In this document: positions 55,666 through 64,000 of the stretch, piece by piece
Position numbering within the stretch: position 1 is the stretch's first letter
How the letters are laid out: each line of letters starts with the position of its first letter
Source of the DNA: Bicyclus anynana
Lineage: Eukaryota; Arthropoda; Insecta; Lepidoptera; Nymphalidae
DNA length: 64,000 nucleotides
Assembly: GCF_947172395.1 (NCBI RefSeq)
Contig: NC_069097.1
Coordinates: 15,856,142-15,920,141 of the forward strand
Reading direction: 5' to 3'
Notes under the pieces: generated by a model
The model's input: only the letters and a program-made list of their open reading frames with translations
Database searches by the model: none
Told to the model about the DNA's origin: nothing
Translations under genes and position numbers: made by a program

Positions 55666-57143
55666 TATATATTTTATATTGTAATCACGGCACGAGGAAC
55701 TACAGTACGATTTAATATAACTACGATTGGTGTGGAACTCAGACCAATTATTGTATAGGACCTGCCTCGCTAGACGTTACTTTTCTGTCAAAGTACATGA
55801 TCAACGATCTAATGCGATTATAAAAACTGTATCTATAGAATCGATGTTAAATAGTTGTAATCGTGTTCGTCGGTTAAAGAGCTCCGTAAAAATACCTTTT
55901 TGTGTAATTGAATTGTGTAAAAACGGGCAAAAACTTCTAGTATAGTATGAGATATATACCAAATCTAAGCTGGTTTTCCTTAGAAAATGACAGACAATTT
56001 TGTTCGTGACTATGAGTGCGATACAGGTCCTTCTATAATTGGTCTGAGGTGTGGAATTGAATCACTACCACTATTATAAGTTATTTCGATGTACGTACGC
56101 GAGTGTTACTATAGAATATTGTCTGTCACTATAACAGTCGGGAGGCAACATAGGATAGTGATATTTTCGATTTTGCCTCTTTCCGCCTTTTTTCTTGGGA
56201 AGATTTAAAAAAGATCCGCTAGCTAGCTAGCTTAACTACACCGGTGGGGATTACATATGTTTGGAATTTTCTATTAACAACGTAAAACGTATAGAATTAT
56301 AATGAAATTAACGAAAGATGTTGTACCTGGAGCGAAATAGAAATTTGGAAAGTGCTAGATTATCTTGTCCTTACTTATCTTATCACGATGGCTTGAACGT
56401 CGTGGCCTAACCTAATATGCCGCACTCTTTTTTCATCCCGATGGTAAGAAATAAACAGCGATGTAAGACTTATTGACCACCCGCCACCAGAAGGACCTCA
56501 AGTTCTTTTAATTTACGATCCCGAAGATGACATACCGACCGACAATGCTTCTTAGGCAACACAACATACCTACACTACACAGTGTCATCGTCGGCGAAAA
56601 CGAAATTTTCCAATATCTGACATCACATGGACGTGGGCTTTTAACTCACGTTCTCAGAGGTATCCGGATTGATATACTCAGGTTAAAATACCCTTCCAGG
56701 ACGGCCGTCTAAGTCGAAGTCTGAGTCTCAAAGGAAACGCCCTTAGAGAGTCATTTCACCACTGTATTCTGTTTCTGCCCCACCAGGTGGCGCTTCTGTC
56801 CTCAGCTAAGCCCCCGGAGGGGTCCCATTAAGGAGCCTACGGTACTGACACAATCAAAGAAAAAAAATCTTTTCATTTTGCGCACGTAAAAAGTAATTTC
56901 AGCAAGCTTTATAGTACTTATTAGCTTAGCTTAGATATCGAAGCGGAACAATGGTAGCGTGAGTTAGACGACTACTAACGCCATCTATCGGCGGTCATGA
57001 CAACTATTATCGATTTAAACAATAATACTTATATCAGTGGTAGGACTTACAAGAAGTATGTAAAACATCATTAAGACTATAGAAAGTAGTCAGCGGTGTC
57101 CGAGCAGCGCGCAGCACGCGCGGGCGCCGGGGGGCGGCGAGCG

Positions 57144-57296
57144 CTATCGCGGCGCGAGCTGCTTGAGCGCCAGCAGCTCGTCCAGCTGCGCCTTGTACAG
57201 CTGCGTCACGTCGTGCAGGTCCAGCCGCAGCTCGTGCAGCTGCTCCTCCTTCTCGCCGTACATCTGCAGCAGCGCGTCGTACTGCTCCTGCAGGCT
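57144..57296 (-). CDS. Tmf1: TMF1 last coding exon
   Basis: 51 codons including stop TAG (57146-57144). Acceptor gttatggcag. Encodes SLQEQYDALLQMYGEKEEQL, then the end of the TMF C-terminal coiled coil, finishing LALKQLAPR. This is the family-defining segment. Confidence 0.92.
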   Translation of the reverse strand, partial: SLQEQYDALLQMYGEKEEQLHELRLDLHDVTQLYKAQLDELLALKQLAPR

Positions 57297-60200
57297 CTGC
57301 CATAACCGACAATTAAATGTATTCAGTATTAAAAAAAAAAAAAACCAAGTATTCCCTTACGACTAAAATGTGTTTACTTTTTTATATTTTACAGTTTACT
57401 TCAGTGCGTCGCAACAGGTTATTGAAGTGTACAAAAAGGGATTGTTTCAAAGTTCTCTAACAACGCCATCTATTGTTACTTTATAATAACGTTATATCAC
57501 ACGTATCTTGAAAGCCATTCACCAACTTATTCTCCTAGTCAAACATACGTTTTTTTTTTTATTCTTTACAAGTTAGCCCTTGACTACAATCTCGATAAGT
57601 GATGATGCAGTTTAAAATGGAAGCGGGCTAACTTGTTAGAAGGAGGATGAAAATTAACACCCGTTTTCGGTTTCTACACGACATTATACCGGAACGCTAA
57701 ATCGTTTGGCAGTACGTCTTTATCGGTAGGGTAGTAACTAGTCACGGCCGAAGCCTCCCACCAGCCAGACCAATTAAAGGCGTAAACAAGTTTTACTTCA
57801 ATAATTAAGTTTTTCCCCCCGTACCTGGTGGTCATGCAGCCTGGCCTGCAGCGCGGCCAGGCGGGCGGTGAGCGCGGCCCGCTCGTCGCGCGCGGCGGCC
57901 AGCGCGGCGGCCAGCCCGCGCCGCTCGCCCTCCTTGCGCGTGAGCGCCGCCAGCGCCTCCTCCACGCCCGCCGCCGACACGCCGCCGCCCACCACCGCGC
58001 CGCCGCCCTCCTCCTGTGCACGACAACCACTTCTACCACTTAGACCTTGTCCAGAAGGGGCGAGTTCGTCGCGAATCGTATCGCGCGCCAGATTATCGCG
58101 CCAGACTATCGACTCGCGCGTGATTCGCTCGTATTGCGCGCAAGTAGAGATACAAGGGACGCATTGTTGCGTCCAGTTAACGCGCGAACTCTAGAGCGAG
58201 TACACGTTCAACTCCATGTTTCGCTCGCGCGTTGGTACACGCCTTGTGGACGCAACGGTCGCGCGTAATACGCGCGAGAGAATCGTGGCGAATTCGCCCT
58301 TTCTGGACTGAGCCTAACTCGTATGAGTCATCGGCAAAATTCATTTGGGCAGAAGTCTTAACGTAGATTTAAGTCTTACAGGTTAATAAGCCGATTTAAA
58401 AACCAGTGAGAATAATGACCTTATTGCTTTACGTTAATATGTTAAATACCAGACGACTCTTGCTATTTCCGAGTCTCTAGGATGCGGCGCCGTGCGAGCG
58501 TCCGCATCCGTCCATTGCAGACACGTCTACAGCGGACGGATGCGTGCTGACGTCACATACATTCTGACATTTTTTTACATTAGGTAATAACAATAAAAAA
58601 CATAGGAAATTGAGTGTTGAAGTTTGAGCACCAACTGTCATTTACTTAGTTAAGAGTGCGCGTTTTAACGTATTACGAACCTTTAATAATCTCTAAAATT
58701 ATATTTACCCACTGTTGAAATTTTGTTTCTATGTTTTGCTACGAAATGACACGATTAAAATTGACCCTACAACTGTAATACATACCGTTTGCCAGAACGA
58801 GGCGGAGAAAGAATCCGAGGCGATAGACTGAGACGGCGATATGTCCCCGCGCGTCGACACTTGCTCCTGGTGAATGAGCAAACATTACGACTAATCAATT
58901 CAACTTATTTTTTAAACAAAATTAACACAGATAATAAAATAAGTTTCACGTGTTATTAACATATTGTTCTATTTCGTGTTCACCAAAATTTGACAGAAGG
59001 CACGAATTGCGGGACGCGAATAGCATTTTGCATTTTGATTGGCTGGTTCGAAAGTACATTCGTCATCAACATCGATACTAATGGATTAATTATCTTATCT
59101 ACAAAACTTCAATGATCCAATTTATAAACTTCTTTAGAAAGAGAATAGTTAAGTTTACTTGTAGTATAGCGTTCCGTTTCCTCTCAGTGTCCAGCGCCCC
59201 CTGGCACTCCGCCAGCTGCGCCTCCAGCTCGCTCACCCGCGCGCGCTGCGCCGCCGCCTGCTGCTCGCACTCCGCCTGCAGGCTCGCCAGCTCTTGCTGC
59301 TTGCTGATAATGTAAATATTCGTCACATGTACTTTACAGGGAAAGTTAATTTAATGGTGAAAGTATGAAAAATGGTCCTGCTCCGCTGTCTCTCCTGTGA
59401 TGTGGTTGGATTTGATCTATCGAGCCGGAGTAAGGCAGAGATCCAATGGTTAAGTTTCACTTGGTGTTCTAAATAAGCGTGCTTTAGACCACACAATTAC
59501 AGTAAAACTTCTTTCTACATTAAAAAAACAAAGCATCGCAACAGATTCCTCAAGTGTACAAAAAGGGAATGTTTCAAAGTTCTCTAACAACGCCATCTAC
59601 TGGTAGAGTAAAACAACATACCCTGTTTAACTATGCCTCACCAGATTACACTTTTCCTAACGGGTAACAACGCTTCCAACAACGTAAAGAAGTCTCACAA
59701 ATACAATAAAGGGCGCTATACCGGTCGAGCAAGTCCTGGCAGTGCCGCTGCAGCTCGTGCGCGGCGCGGCTGCGCTCGTGCTGCTCCTGCGCCGCGCGGT
59801 TGGCCTCCAGCCGGTCGCGCAGCGCCGCCGCCAGCCGCTCCGCCAGCTCGGCCGCCTCGTCGCGCGCCAGCCGCTCACGCTCCGCCGCCTTCGCCGCGCG
59901 CGCCTCCGCCGCCGCCAGCTGCGCCGCCAGCGCCCCCGCCGCCGCGCCGTGCGCGCGCTCCCGCTCCAGCGCGCCGCGCTGCAGGGCCGCCAGCTGCTGC
60001 AGCAGAGCGGCCGGCGCCTCCGCCTCGCCCGCCGCGCGCGCCTCGCCCGCCTCGCGCGCCTCCGCCGCCTCGCGCCGCAGCGCCTCCTCGCGCGCCAGCC
60101 AGCGCTGCTCCTCTGCGCGACACGCACACGTTACTCTACAAGTATACGCTACAGAGCACGCGTCAGCGCGAGCGCACACAGCACAGCTCACCCTTGGCCC

Positions 60201-60411
60201 GCTCGGCGCGCAGCTGGCGCAGCTCGTGGCGCAGCAGCTCAGCGTCGCGCGCGGCGCGCTCGCCGTCCGCGCGCAGCCGCTCGTGCGCCGCGCGCTGGCG
60301 CGACAGCTCGGCCGCGCCGCGGGCCGCGTCCGCCAGCTCGCGCTTCAGCGCCTCCACCGACGTGCGCGCGCCCTCCAGCGCCCGCGACGTGTCGTCCAGG
60401 GCGCTCTTTGT
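57144..60411 (-). CDS. Tmf1: TMF1/ARA160-like golgin, C-terminal six exons (5' part beyond right edge)
   Basis: TMF1 is a long coiled-coil Golgi protein whose C-terminal region binds Rab6. Exons on the - strand, in order: 60411-60192, 60112-59722, 59303-59159, 58866-58786, 58013-57825, 57296-57144. They total 1179 nt (392 aa plus stop) with consistent phases (0, 1, 2, 0, 0, 0 at entry). Recognition rests on the C-terminal block QYDALLQMYGEKEEQLHELR followed by LDLHDVTQLYKAQLDELL, which matches the end of the TMF family. Upstream exons are heptad-rich and unusually rich in Ala, Arg and Glu, and very GC-rich. Its 3' end faces the 3' end of SMG1. No known sorting signal or membrane segment is seen. 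Confidence 0.88.
57404..57808 (+). repeat. Dispersed repeat X, copy 2, split by a SINE
   Basis: Left part 57404-57549 (GCGTCGCAACAGGTTATTGA, GGGATTGTTTCAAAGTTCTC) and right part 57778-57808 (GTAAACAAGTTTTACTTCAA) flank the SINE at 57550-57777. Confidence 0.7.
57550..57777 (-). mobile_element. SINE of the second family, nested in another repeat
   Basis: Poly(T) at 57550-57560 then the shared blocks AATGGAAGCGGGCTAACTTG and ACCGGAACGCTAAATCGTTT. It interrupts a copy of a different repeat (57404-57549 and 57778-57808), in the last TMF1 intron. Confidence 0.75.
57825..58013 (-). CDS. Tmf1: TMF1 exon 5 of those visible
   Basis: 63 codons, phase 0, acceptor tgcacag, donor GTACGG. Starts with a Gly-rich stretch, then SAAGVEEALAALTRKEGERR and coiled coil ending LQARLHDHQ. 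A MITE occupies the intron just upstream of the acceptor. Confidence 0.86.
58040..58317. mobile_element. MITE in a TMF1 intron
   Basis: GTCCAGAAGGGGCGAGTTCG at left and CGAATTCGCCCTTTCTGGAC at right are inverted repeats. The interior is CpG-rich with many GCGCG tracts. It starts about 27 nt upstream of the acceptor of TMF1 exon 58013-57825 on that gene's strand. Confidence 0.8.
58786..58866 (-). CDS. Tmf1: TMF1 exon 4 of those visible
   Basis: 27 codons, phase 0, acceptor cattcaccag, donor GTATGT. Encodes EQVSTRGDISPSQSIASDSF then SASFWQT, a Ser-rich non-coiled linker; TMF proteins have a serine-rich break at this position before the C-terminal coiled coil. Confidence 0.8.
59159..59303 (-). 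CDS. Tmf1: TMF1 exon 3 of those visible
   Basis: 145 nt. Acceptor ttatcag leaves one base that completes the split Arg codon of the previous exon; donor GTAAAC. Encodes KQQELASLQAECEQQAAAQR, then ARVSELEAQLAECQGALD and TERKRNAILQ. Heptad pattern clear. Phase choice excludes the alternative acceptor seven bases inside. Confidence 0.87.
59528..59712 (+). repeat. Dispersed repeat X, copy 3
   Basis: GCATCGCAACAGATTCCTCA, GGGAATGTTTCAAAGTTCTC and ACGCCATCTACTGGTAGAG identify it. It ends within about 10 nt of the donor of the second visible TMF1 exon. Confidence 0.7.
59722..60112 (-). CDS. Tmf1: TMF1 exon 2 of those visible
   Basis: 391 nt after a 79-nt intron. Acceptor gcgcag, donor GTATAG. Encodes EEQRWLAREEALRREAAEAR and a long charged coiled coil ending HCQDLLD plus CG in phase 2. 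The opposite strand is also open here only because of extreme GC content. Confidence 0.86.
60192..60411 (-). CDS. Tmf1: TMF1 exon 1 of those visible
   Basis: 220 nt. Acceptor (minus) tcgtcgacag, donor GTGAGC. Encodes TKSALDDTSRALEGARTSVE then ALKRELADAARG, a coiled coil ending ERAK plus one base. The acceptor could instead be two codons further in; both are in phase. Confidence 0.83.
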
Positions 60412-61142
60412 CTGTCGACGAATACGCCCTTAGAGTCCGCAGACAGAACAAGTTCGAGTTCTGCGTGGCGCGAACCGCGTAACTTTTGCAAGTTTACAAC
60501 TCCGCACAACACGCCGCGCAAGTAATAGTGTTATTATACATAACATAATGTCACATTATACCTACTAAATTCAATTAATTAGGTATATAAAAATCTTTCT
60601 GGATAACCTGTTCAGTCCTTAGACCATTCAGTGTCATTTCACAGTCAAAAACTGCAGGCTGCGAGAACGTTTGTTACATATTATTGAATTTGGAAAGTGA
60701 TAAACTGTTCAGACCAATTACAAAGAAATCCAAAAAGTAGTGGTAGGTAGTGACGTCACGGACGTGATCGGTGCGTGAGGGTGTTGCGCGTTTTATCACA
60801 GTTAAAAATTAAGTTACAAGTGCTTAACTGAATTTAACTAGTGCAATATGTGCCTACACTTTAAATGAACAAGTGACATTGTTATCTCACCAAGACTTTA
60901 CCTGGAAAAGGATTTAACGTGATCTATCTGTGTGCTGATTTATGATTTTTTTTTTCTACAAAGAGGGTACTTCGCAAGATTGGTATGATTTACAAGCAAG
61001 TTAGACTTGTATCAGCATCGCGCCATCTAGCATACCTACATCACAATTGTTGAATCAGTTGGCAAAGCTATAGTGTCGCCATCTATCAAGAAATAGCTGA
61101 ACCACGTAACGGTAGACATCTGTCGGATATCAGTGACACTAC

Positions 61143-61994
61143 GTGGAACATAGTAGTTTTCATATCAATCTGCCAAAGTGCAGCGCTTGTGGACGCTTCT
61201 TATCGTCGGCAGGGGCCGTTAGCTGTACGAGTTGTCAGGGTCTATACCACACGGGTTGTGTGGGGCTGGGAGAGAATGGTAAATTGCCGAAGCAATGGAA
61301 ATGCCCCGAATGCCAAGCAAAAAGACCAAAAAAGGGGAATGTTGATACCCCGGTAAAGGCGGCGGAAACCTCTTGTAGCGATGGGGATGAGGCGAGTACG
61401 GAACCTGAAATACAATCAGCACGCGTACCTGAATCTACCATTGCTAAACTTAAAGTGGATATAAACGACCGCGATCAGGACCTCTTGCGTGCAGATATAG
61501 AGATCTCAAACATGCCGGAAACCCGCGGAGAGAATCCTTGCCATACGGTCTCATTGGTGGCGGCCAAATTAGGAGTTGTCATCAATGAAAATGATATAGT
61601 GTTTGCGGAAAGAGTAGGAAAGAAGAATGAAGTTAGATCTGAAACTAGTGATGGGGTGCGTAGTCGGCGGATTGTGGTGCGGCTGTCGCGGCCGTCTCTG
61701 CGGGATGACTTTCTCCGCTGTGCCCGCACGAGGCGCGGCGTCACCACCGAAGGTTTTTAATTTAACCCTCCTCATAGACGTTTCTATATTAACGAGAGAC
61801 TAACTAGAGCAAATAAACACCTATTTTACTTGGTAAGAGAAACCACAAAACAAAAACAGTGGAAGTTCACATGGACAAAGCGTGGAAAAATATACGCCCG
61901 GCAAGGAGAGGGTAAAGCTGCTCATCAAATAAAATCCGAATCAGACTTGGAACGGGTTTTTGGAGATGTCGTAGTTGGGTCAGATTCAAACTGA
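61143..61994 (+). pseudogene. LINE ORF1 with PHD-like zinc finger, broken
   Basis: The frame runs 283 codons to TGA at 61992 but is broken by an in-frame TAA at 61758. No ATG precedes the zinc finger: the codon at the expected start is GTG and a TGA lies three codons upstream, so the start appears lost. The N-terminus has a Cys/His array CSACGRF...CTSCQGLYHTGC...WKCPEC, typical of the PHD-like finger of ORF1 in some Jockey and CR1 elements. After the stop the frame continues with a basic region rich in Arg and Lys (RRFYINERLTRANK). Confidence 0.8.
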
Positions 61995-63240
61995 TGTTAA
62001 ATATGTTTCTAACTAAGGTAACGGTTGTATCTATTAGTATTATTAAGAGGAATTTTAGATATTTAGTTATTTTAATAAGTATTTTTAAATTACTATTTTG
62101 TCCTATATCCATTTCTCTAAGATCTCTATCAATGTTTAGGATCTCATCAATGTTTCTTTAAAAGTAATGCACTTGATTTTTTACAGTAGTATTTTACAAA
62201 GTAAGCAAGTGGCTGGTTCAGGCATGAATCTATGGTGTAACTCTCACAAGCATTGCTCTGTCAGTGGAAAAGCGTCCTATATGTTTGCGTTAAATTTCAG
62301 ATTGTTACTTTATACTTTTATATTAATATTTATTTATAGTCTATTAGCTCCCCGACAGAAACACTGTAAAATAATATTTTATTCTGTATGTTGCTTCATT
62401 ACAAGTAAAGATGGGTAATAAAAAACATTTCAAAGTTGGTGTCTTCAATGCCGGTTGCTTAGGAACGCGAAAAGAAGAATTTATTGCGGCAATGAGTGAC
62501 ATATCAGTAGATATTATGGCAATAAACGAAACTTGGATTCGTGAAGGAGAAGATAGCGTCGCACCTATAGTCCCGGGTTTTCGTCTGCGGCACAAACCTC
62601 GTCCAGCCAACGTAAAACGTGGACGCGGGGGTGGGGTAGGATTTTACATCAGAAAAGGGCTTAGAATTAAAATCTGCGATCACCCTGAGTTTAACTCGGT
62701 AGAGCAAATGTGGCTGGAAACTAAGATAAACGGCAAGCGTCTTATTATTGGTGTCGCATACAGACCTCCTTGGCAGGATGTCAATGTGTTTTTTGATGCA
62801 CTCACTCAGTCGATCACTGCTTTCTCAGGATATGAGCAAACAGTACTTCTAGGGGACTTTAATATAAATTTACTCAATATTGCGGAATCTAAAACTAAAT
62901 TATTTAAAGATTTTATTTTTAGTGTTAACCTTACTCAATTGATTGCAGAGCCCACGCATTTCACAGACCACAGCGAGACTTTAATCAACCTAATTTGTAC
63001 TAACGCTAAAATCCGCGAAACTTCTGTTAATCATATTCCAGACCTTGGAAACCATGCCATAGTAAATGTGACACTTGACTTAAAAAAAGAGAAAATTCCC
63101 CCTTGCTGGATAATAAGTAGATCCTTAAATGACATTAACGTTAACAATTTCAAACGAGATCTTAGCAATATAGACTGGCAAAATATAACGAATCAGACTG
63201 ACTTGAATTGTATAGTATCTGTCGCCGAGGAAGCTTGGCT
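61143..63240 (+). mobile_element. Decayed Jockey/CR1-type LINE with PHD-finger ORF1
   Basis: Two consecutive remnants of a non-LTR retrotransposon: a PHD-finger ORF1 (61143-61994) broken by a stop, and an endonuclease ORF2 start (62411 to about 63215) with no reverse transcriptase. Sequence from about 60720 may be its 5' leader. It sits upstream of the first visible TMF1 exon, so probably in a TMF1 intron on the opposite strand. Confidence 0.75.
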
Positions 63241-63364
63241 CACTGAGGGCTCTATGGCCTCAGACCTAATAGTTGTCATGTTTGCTCTGTGGTTATTTCG
63301 AATCGACTTGTTATCTAGTGGTCTGATCATTTTGCAGTCAAAATACTATTCCGTTTTGATTTAA
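62411..63364 (+). pseudogene. LINE ORF2 endonuclease domain, truncated before reverse transcriptase
   Basis: From ATG at 62411: an apurinic-type endonuclease with VGVFNAGCLG, INETW, GVGFYIRKGL, GVAYRPPW and LLGDFNINLL. The terminal catalytic motif reads LGNHAIV where SDH is usual, so an Asp to Asn change is likely. From about residue 268 (63215) the sequence stops resembling a LINE and no RT motif follows, so the 3' part was deleted or replaced. Confidence 0.85.
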
Positions 63365-63924
63365 TTAATAATTAGTCTCTCAAGTAATGATGACAGGTGA
63401 CAGCAGTAGAAAAGAAACTCTTTAGGTTCTGTGTTGAGATTTTGCTGTCGTAATGGTCAGCAAAATCTACGTTAATTAATTTAATAAATTTAGAAATAAG
63501 TTTTCATGTAATTAGGTTTTGATTATTTACTCTAGAAGTAATTAAGATTGTAAAACGTTACCACCATAACGAACGTGGCGGCGATCGACCAATAGGAAAT
63601 GATCACGTAACTCTCATCCAATGGCATCGCGTCCCAAATGGCGCGTACGCGTGTACCGTCACTGTGTATTCACTCTAGTGAGGCATCCTGCCTCCGTCTG
63701 TCTCCGTAGTCTATTGATTTAGTAATTCAGTTCTAATCGCGTTTTTAAGATGGAATAATCGTCTTCTACAATCTACTTGCTAAGTATAGTGAAATAGTGA
63801 AGTGTTAAGTAGTGTTATTAAGAAAAGGAAAGTAATTAGTGACTTGGGCTATTAATTGGTTCAATTCTTTGTTGAGCAGCTTGAGGCGTCATGCTGCTTG
63901 TCGCGTTAGTGATTTTGTTCGATA

Positions 63925-64000
63925 ATGTTTCGTGATGAAGTAATTATTGATCTTAAATTGTTTACTGTGGGCATGGAGAGCACGTCGGGCAGGGTTGGTG
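63925..64000 (+). CDS. Open frame running off the right edge, origin unknown
   Basis: ATG at 63925 opens a frame of at least 25 codons (MFRDEVIIDLKLFTVGMEST...) to the window end. Upstream 63560-63900 looks like a promoter or leader, with CCAATAGG and CCAATGGC-type elements. Could be the start of another mobile element or of a gene; too short to judge. Confidence 0.25.
   Translation, partial: MFRDEVIIDLKLFTVGMESTSGRVG

Larger units (their letters stand above)
53720..57143. other. No gene seen between SMG1 and TMF1
   Basis: AT-rich with two MITEs. The 3' UTR of TMF1 (minus strand) must begin here just below 57144, but no decisive poly(A) signal stands out. Confidence 0.55.

Noticed and set aside
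59633..60525. Long plus-strand ORFs (over 240 codons) across TMF1 exons
   Set aside because: Antisense to TMF1 coding exons; Pro/Ala/Arg-only composition arises from GC-rich coiled-coil codons.

Overview
This is a eukaryotic, almost certainly insect and most likely lepidopteran, genomic window. It has AT-rich introns with GT-AG splicing, and its mobile elements have the look of moth and butterfly families: Helitron-like elements with TC...CTAG ends, tRNA-derived SINEs, hAT MITEs, RTE/Jockey-like LINE pieces and an errantivirus-type Gypsy element. The order-level call is inference from repeat style; nothing here names the species.

Two cellular genes are recognisable and face each other tail to tail. 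On the + strand, 14 exons between 32756 and 47902 encode the C-terminal 1135 residues of the nonsense-mediated-decay kinase SMG1, from the end of the kinase domain through the long SMG1-specific region to a FATC domain ending in WMAWV. The splice phases of all 14 exons are compatible. The 5' part of the gene is not recognisable in the window. On the - strand, six exons between 60411 and 57144 encode the C-terminal 392 residues of a TMF1 (TATA element modulatory factor) golgin; its 5' part lies beyond the right edge. About 9.2 kb of AT-rich, repeat-filled DNA separates the two stop codons. A 179-codon open frame at 24531-25070, with a TATA-like box upstream and a poly(A) signal downstream, may be an unrecognised small gene.

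From 9086 to 17710 lies a complete LTR retrotransposon on the - strand: two apparently identical 369-bp LTRs, a GTAC target duplication, PBS, PPT, and intact gag, pol and env frames. Pol is reached by a canonical -1 slippery site. Env appears to be made from a spliced RNA whose start codon lies in the 5' leader. It looks young and structurally complete.

Layout: 1-6367 repeats and hairpins, no gene; 6368-7386 two head-to-tail Helitron-like elements; 7387-9085 no gene; 9086-17710 errantivirus-like element; 17711-32755 LINE/SINE/MITE debris with the small ORF at 24.5 kb; 32756-47902 SMG1 exons, whose introns hold a hAT MITE, a foldback element, an internally deleted LINE and SINEs; 47903-57143 SMG1 3' flank with SINEs, LINE ends and MITEs; 57144-60411 TMF1 exons; 60412-64000 a decayed LINE inside the presumed next TMF1 intron, and an open frame running off the edge.

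The most interesting points are a 137-bp segment repeated four times across an SMG1 exon-intron boundary, giving four evenly spaced copies of one 5' splice site in the gene for an NMD kinase; the inferred spliced env leader whose start codon doubles as an 8-codon uORF in the unspliced RNA; and a LINE tail placed about 25 nt before an SMG1 splice acceptor.
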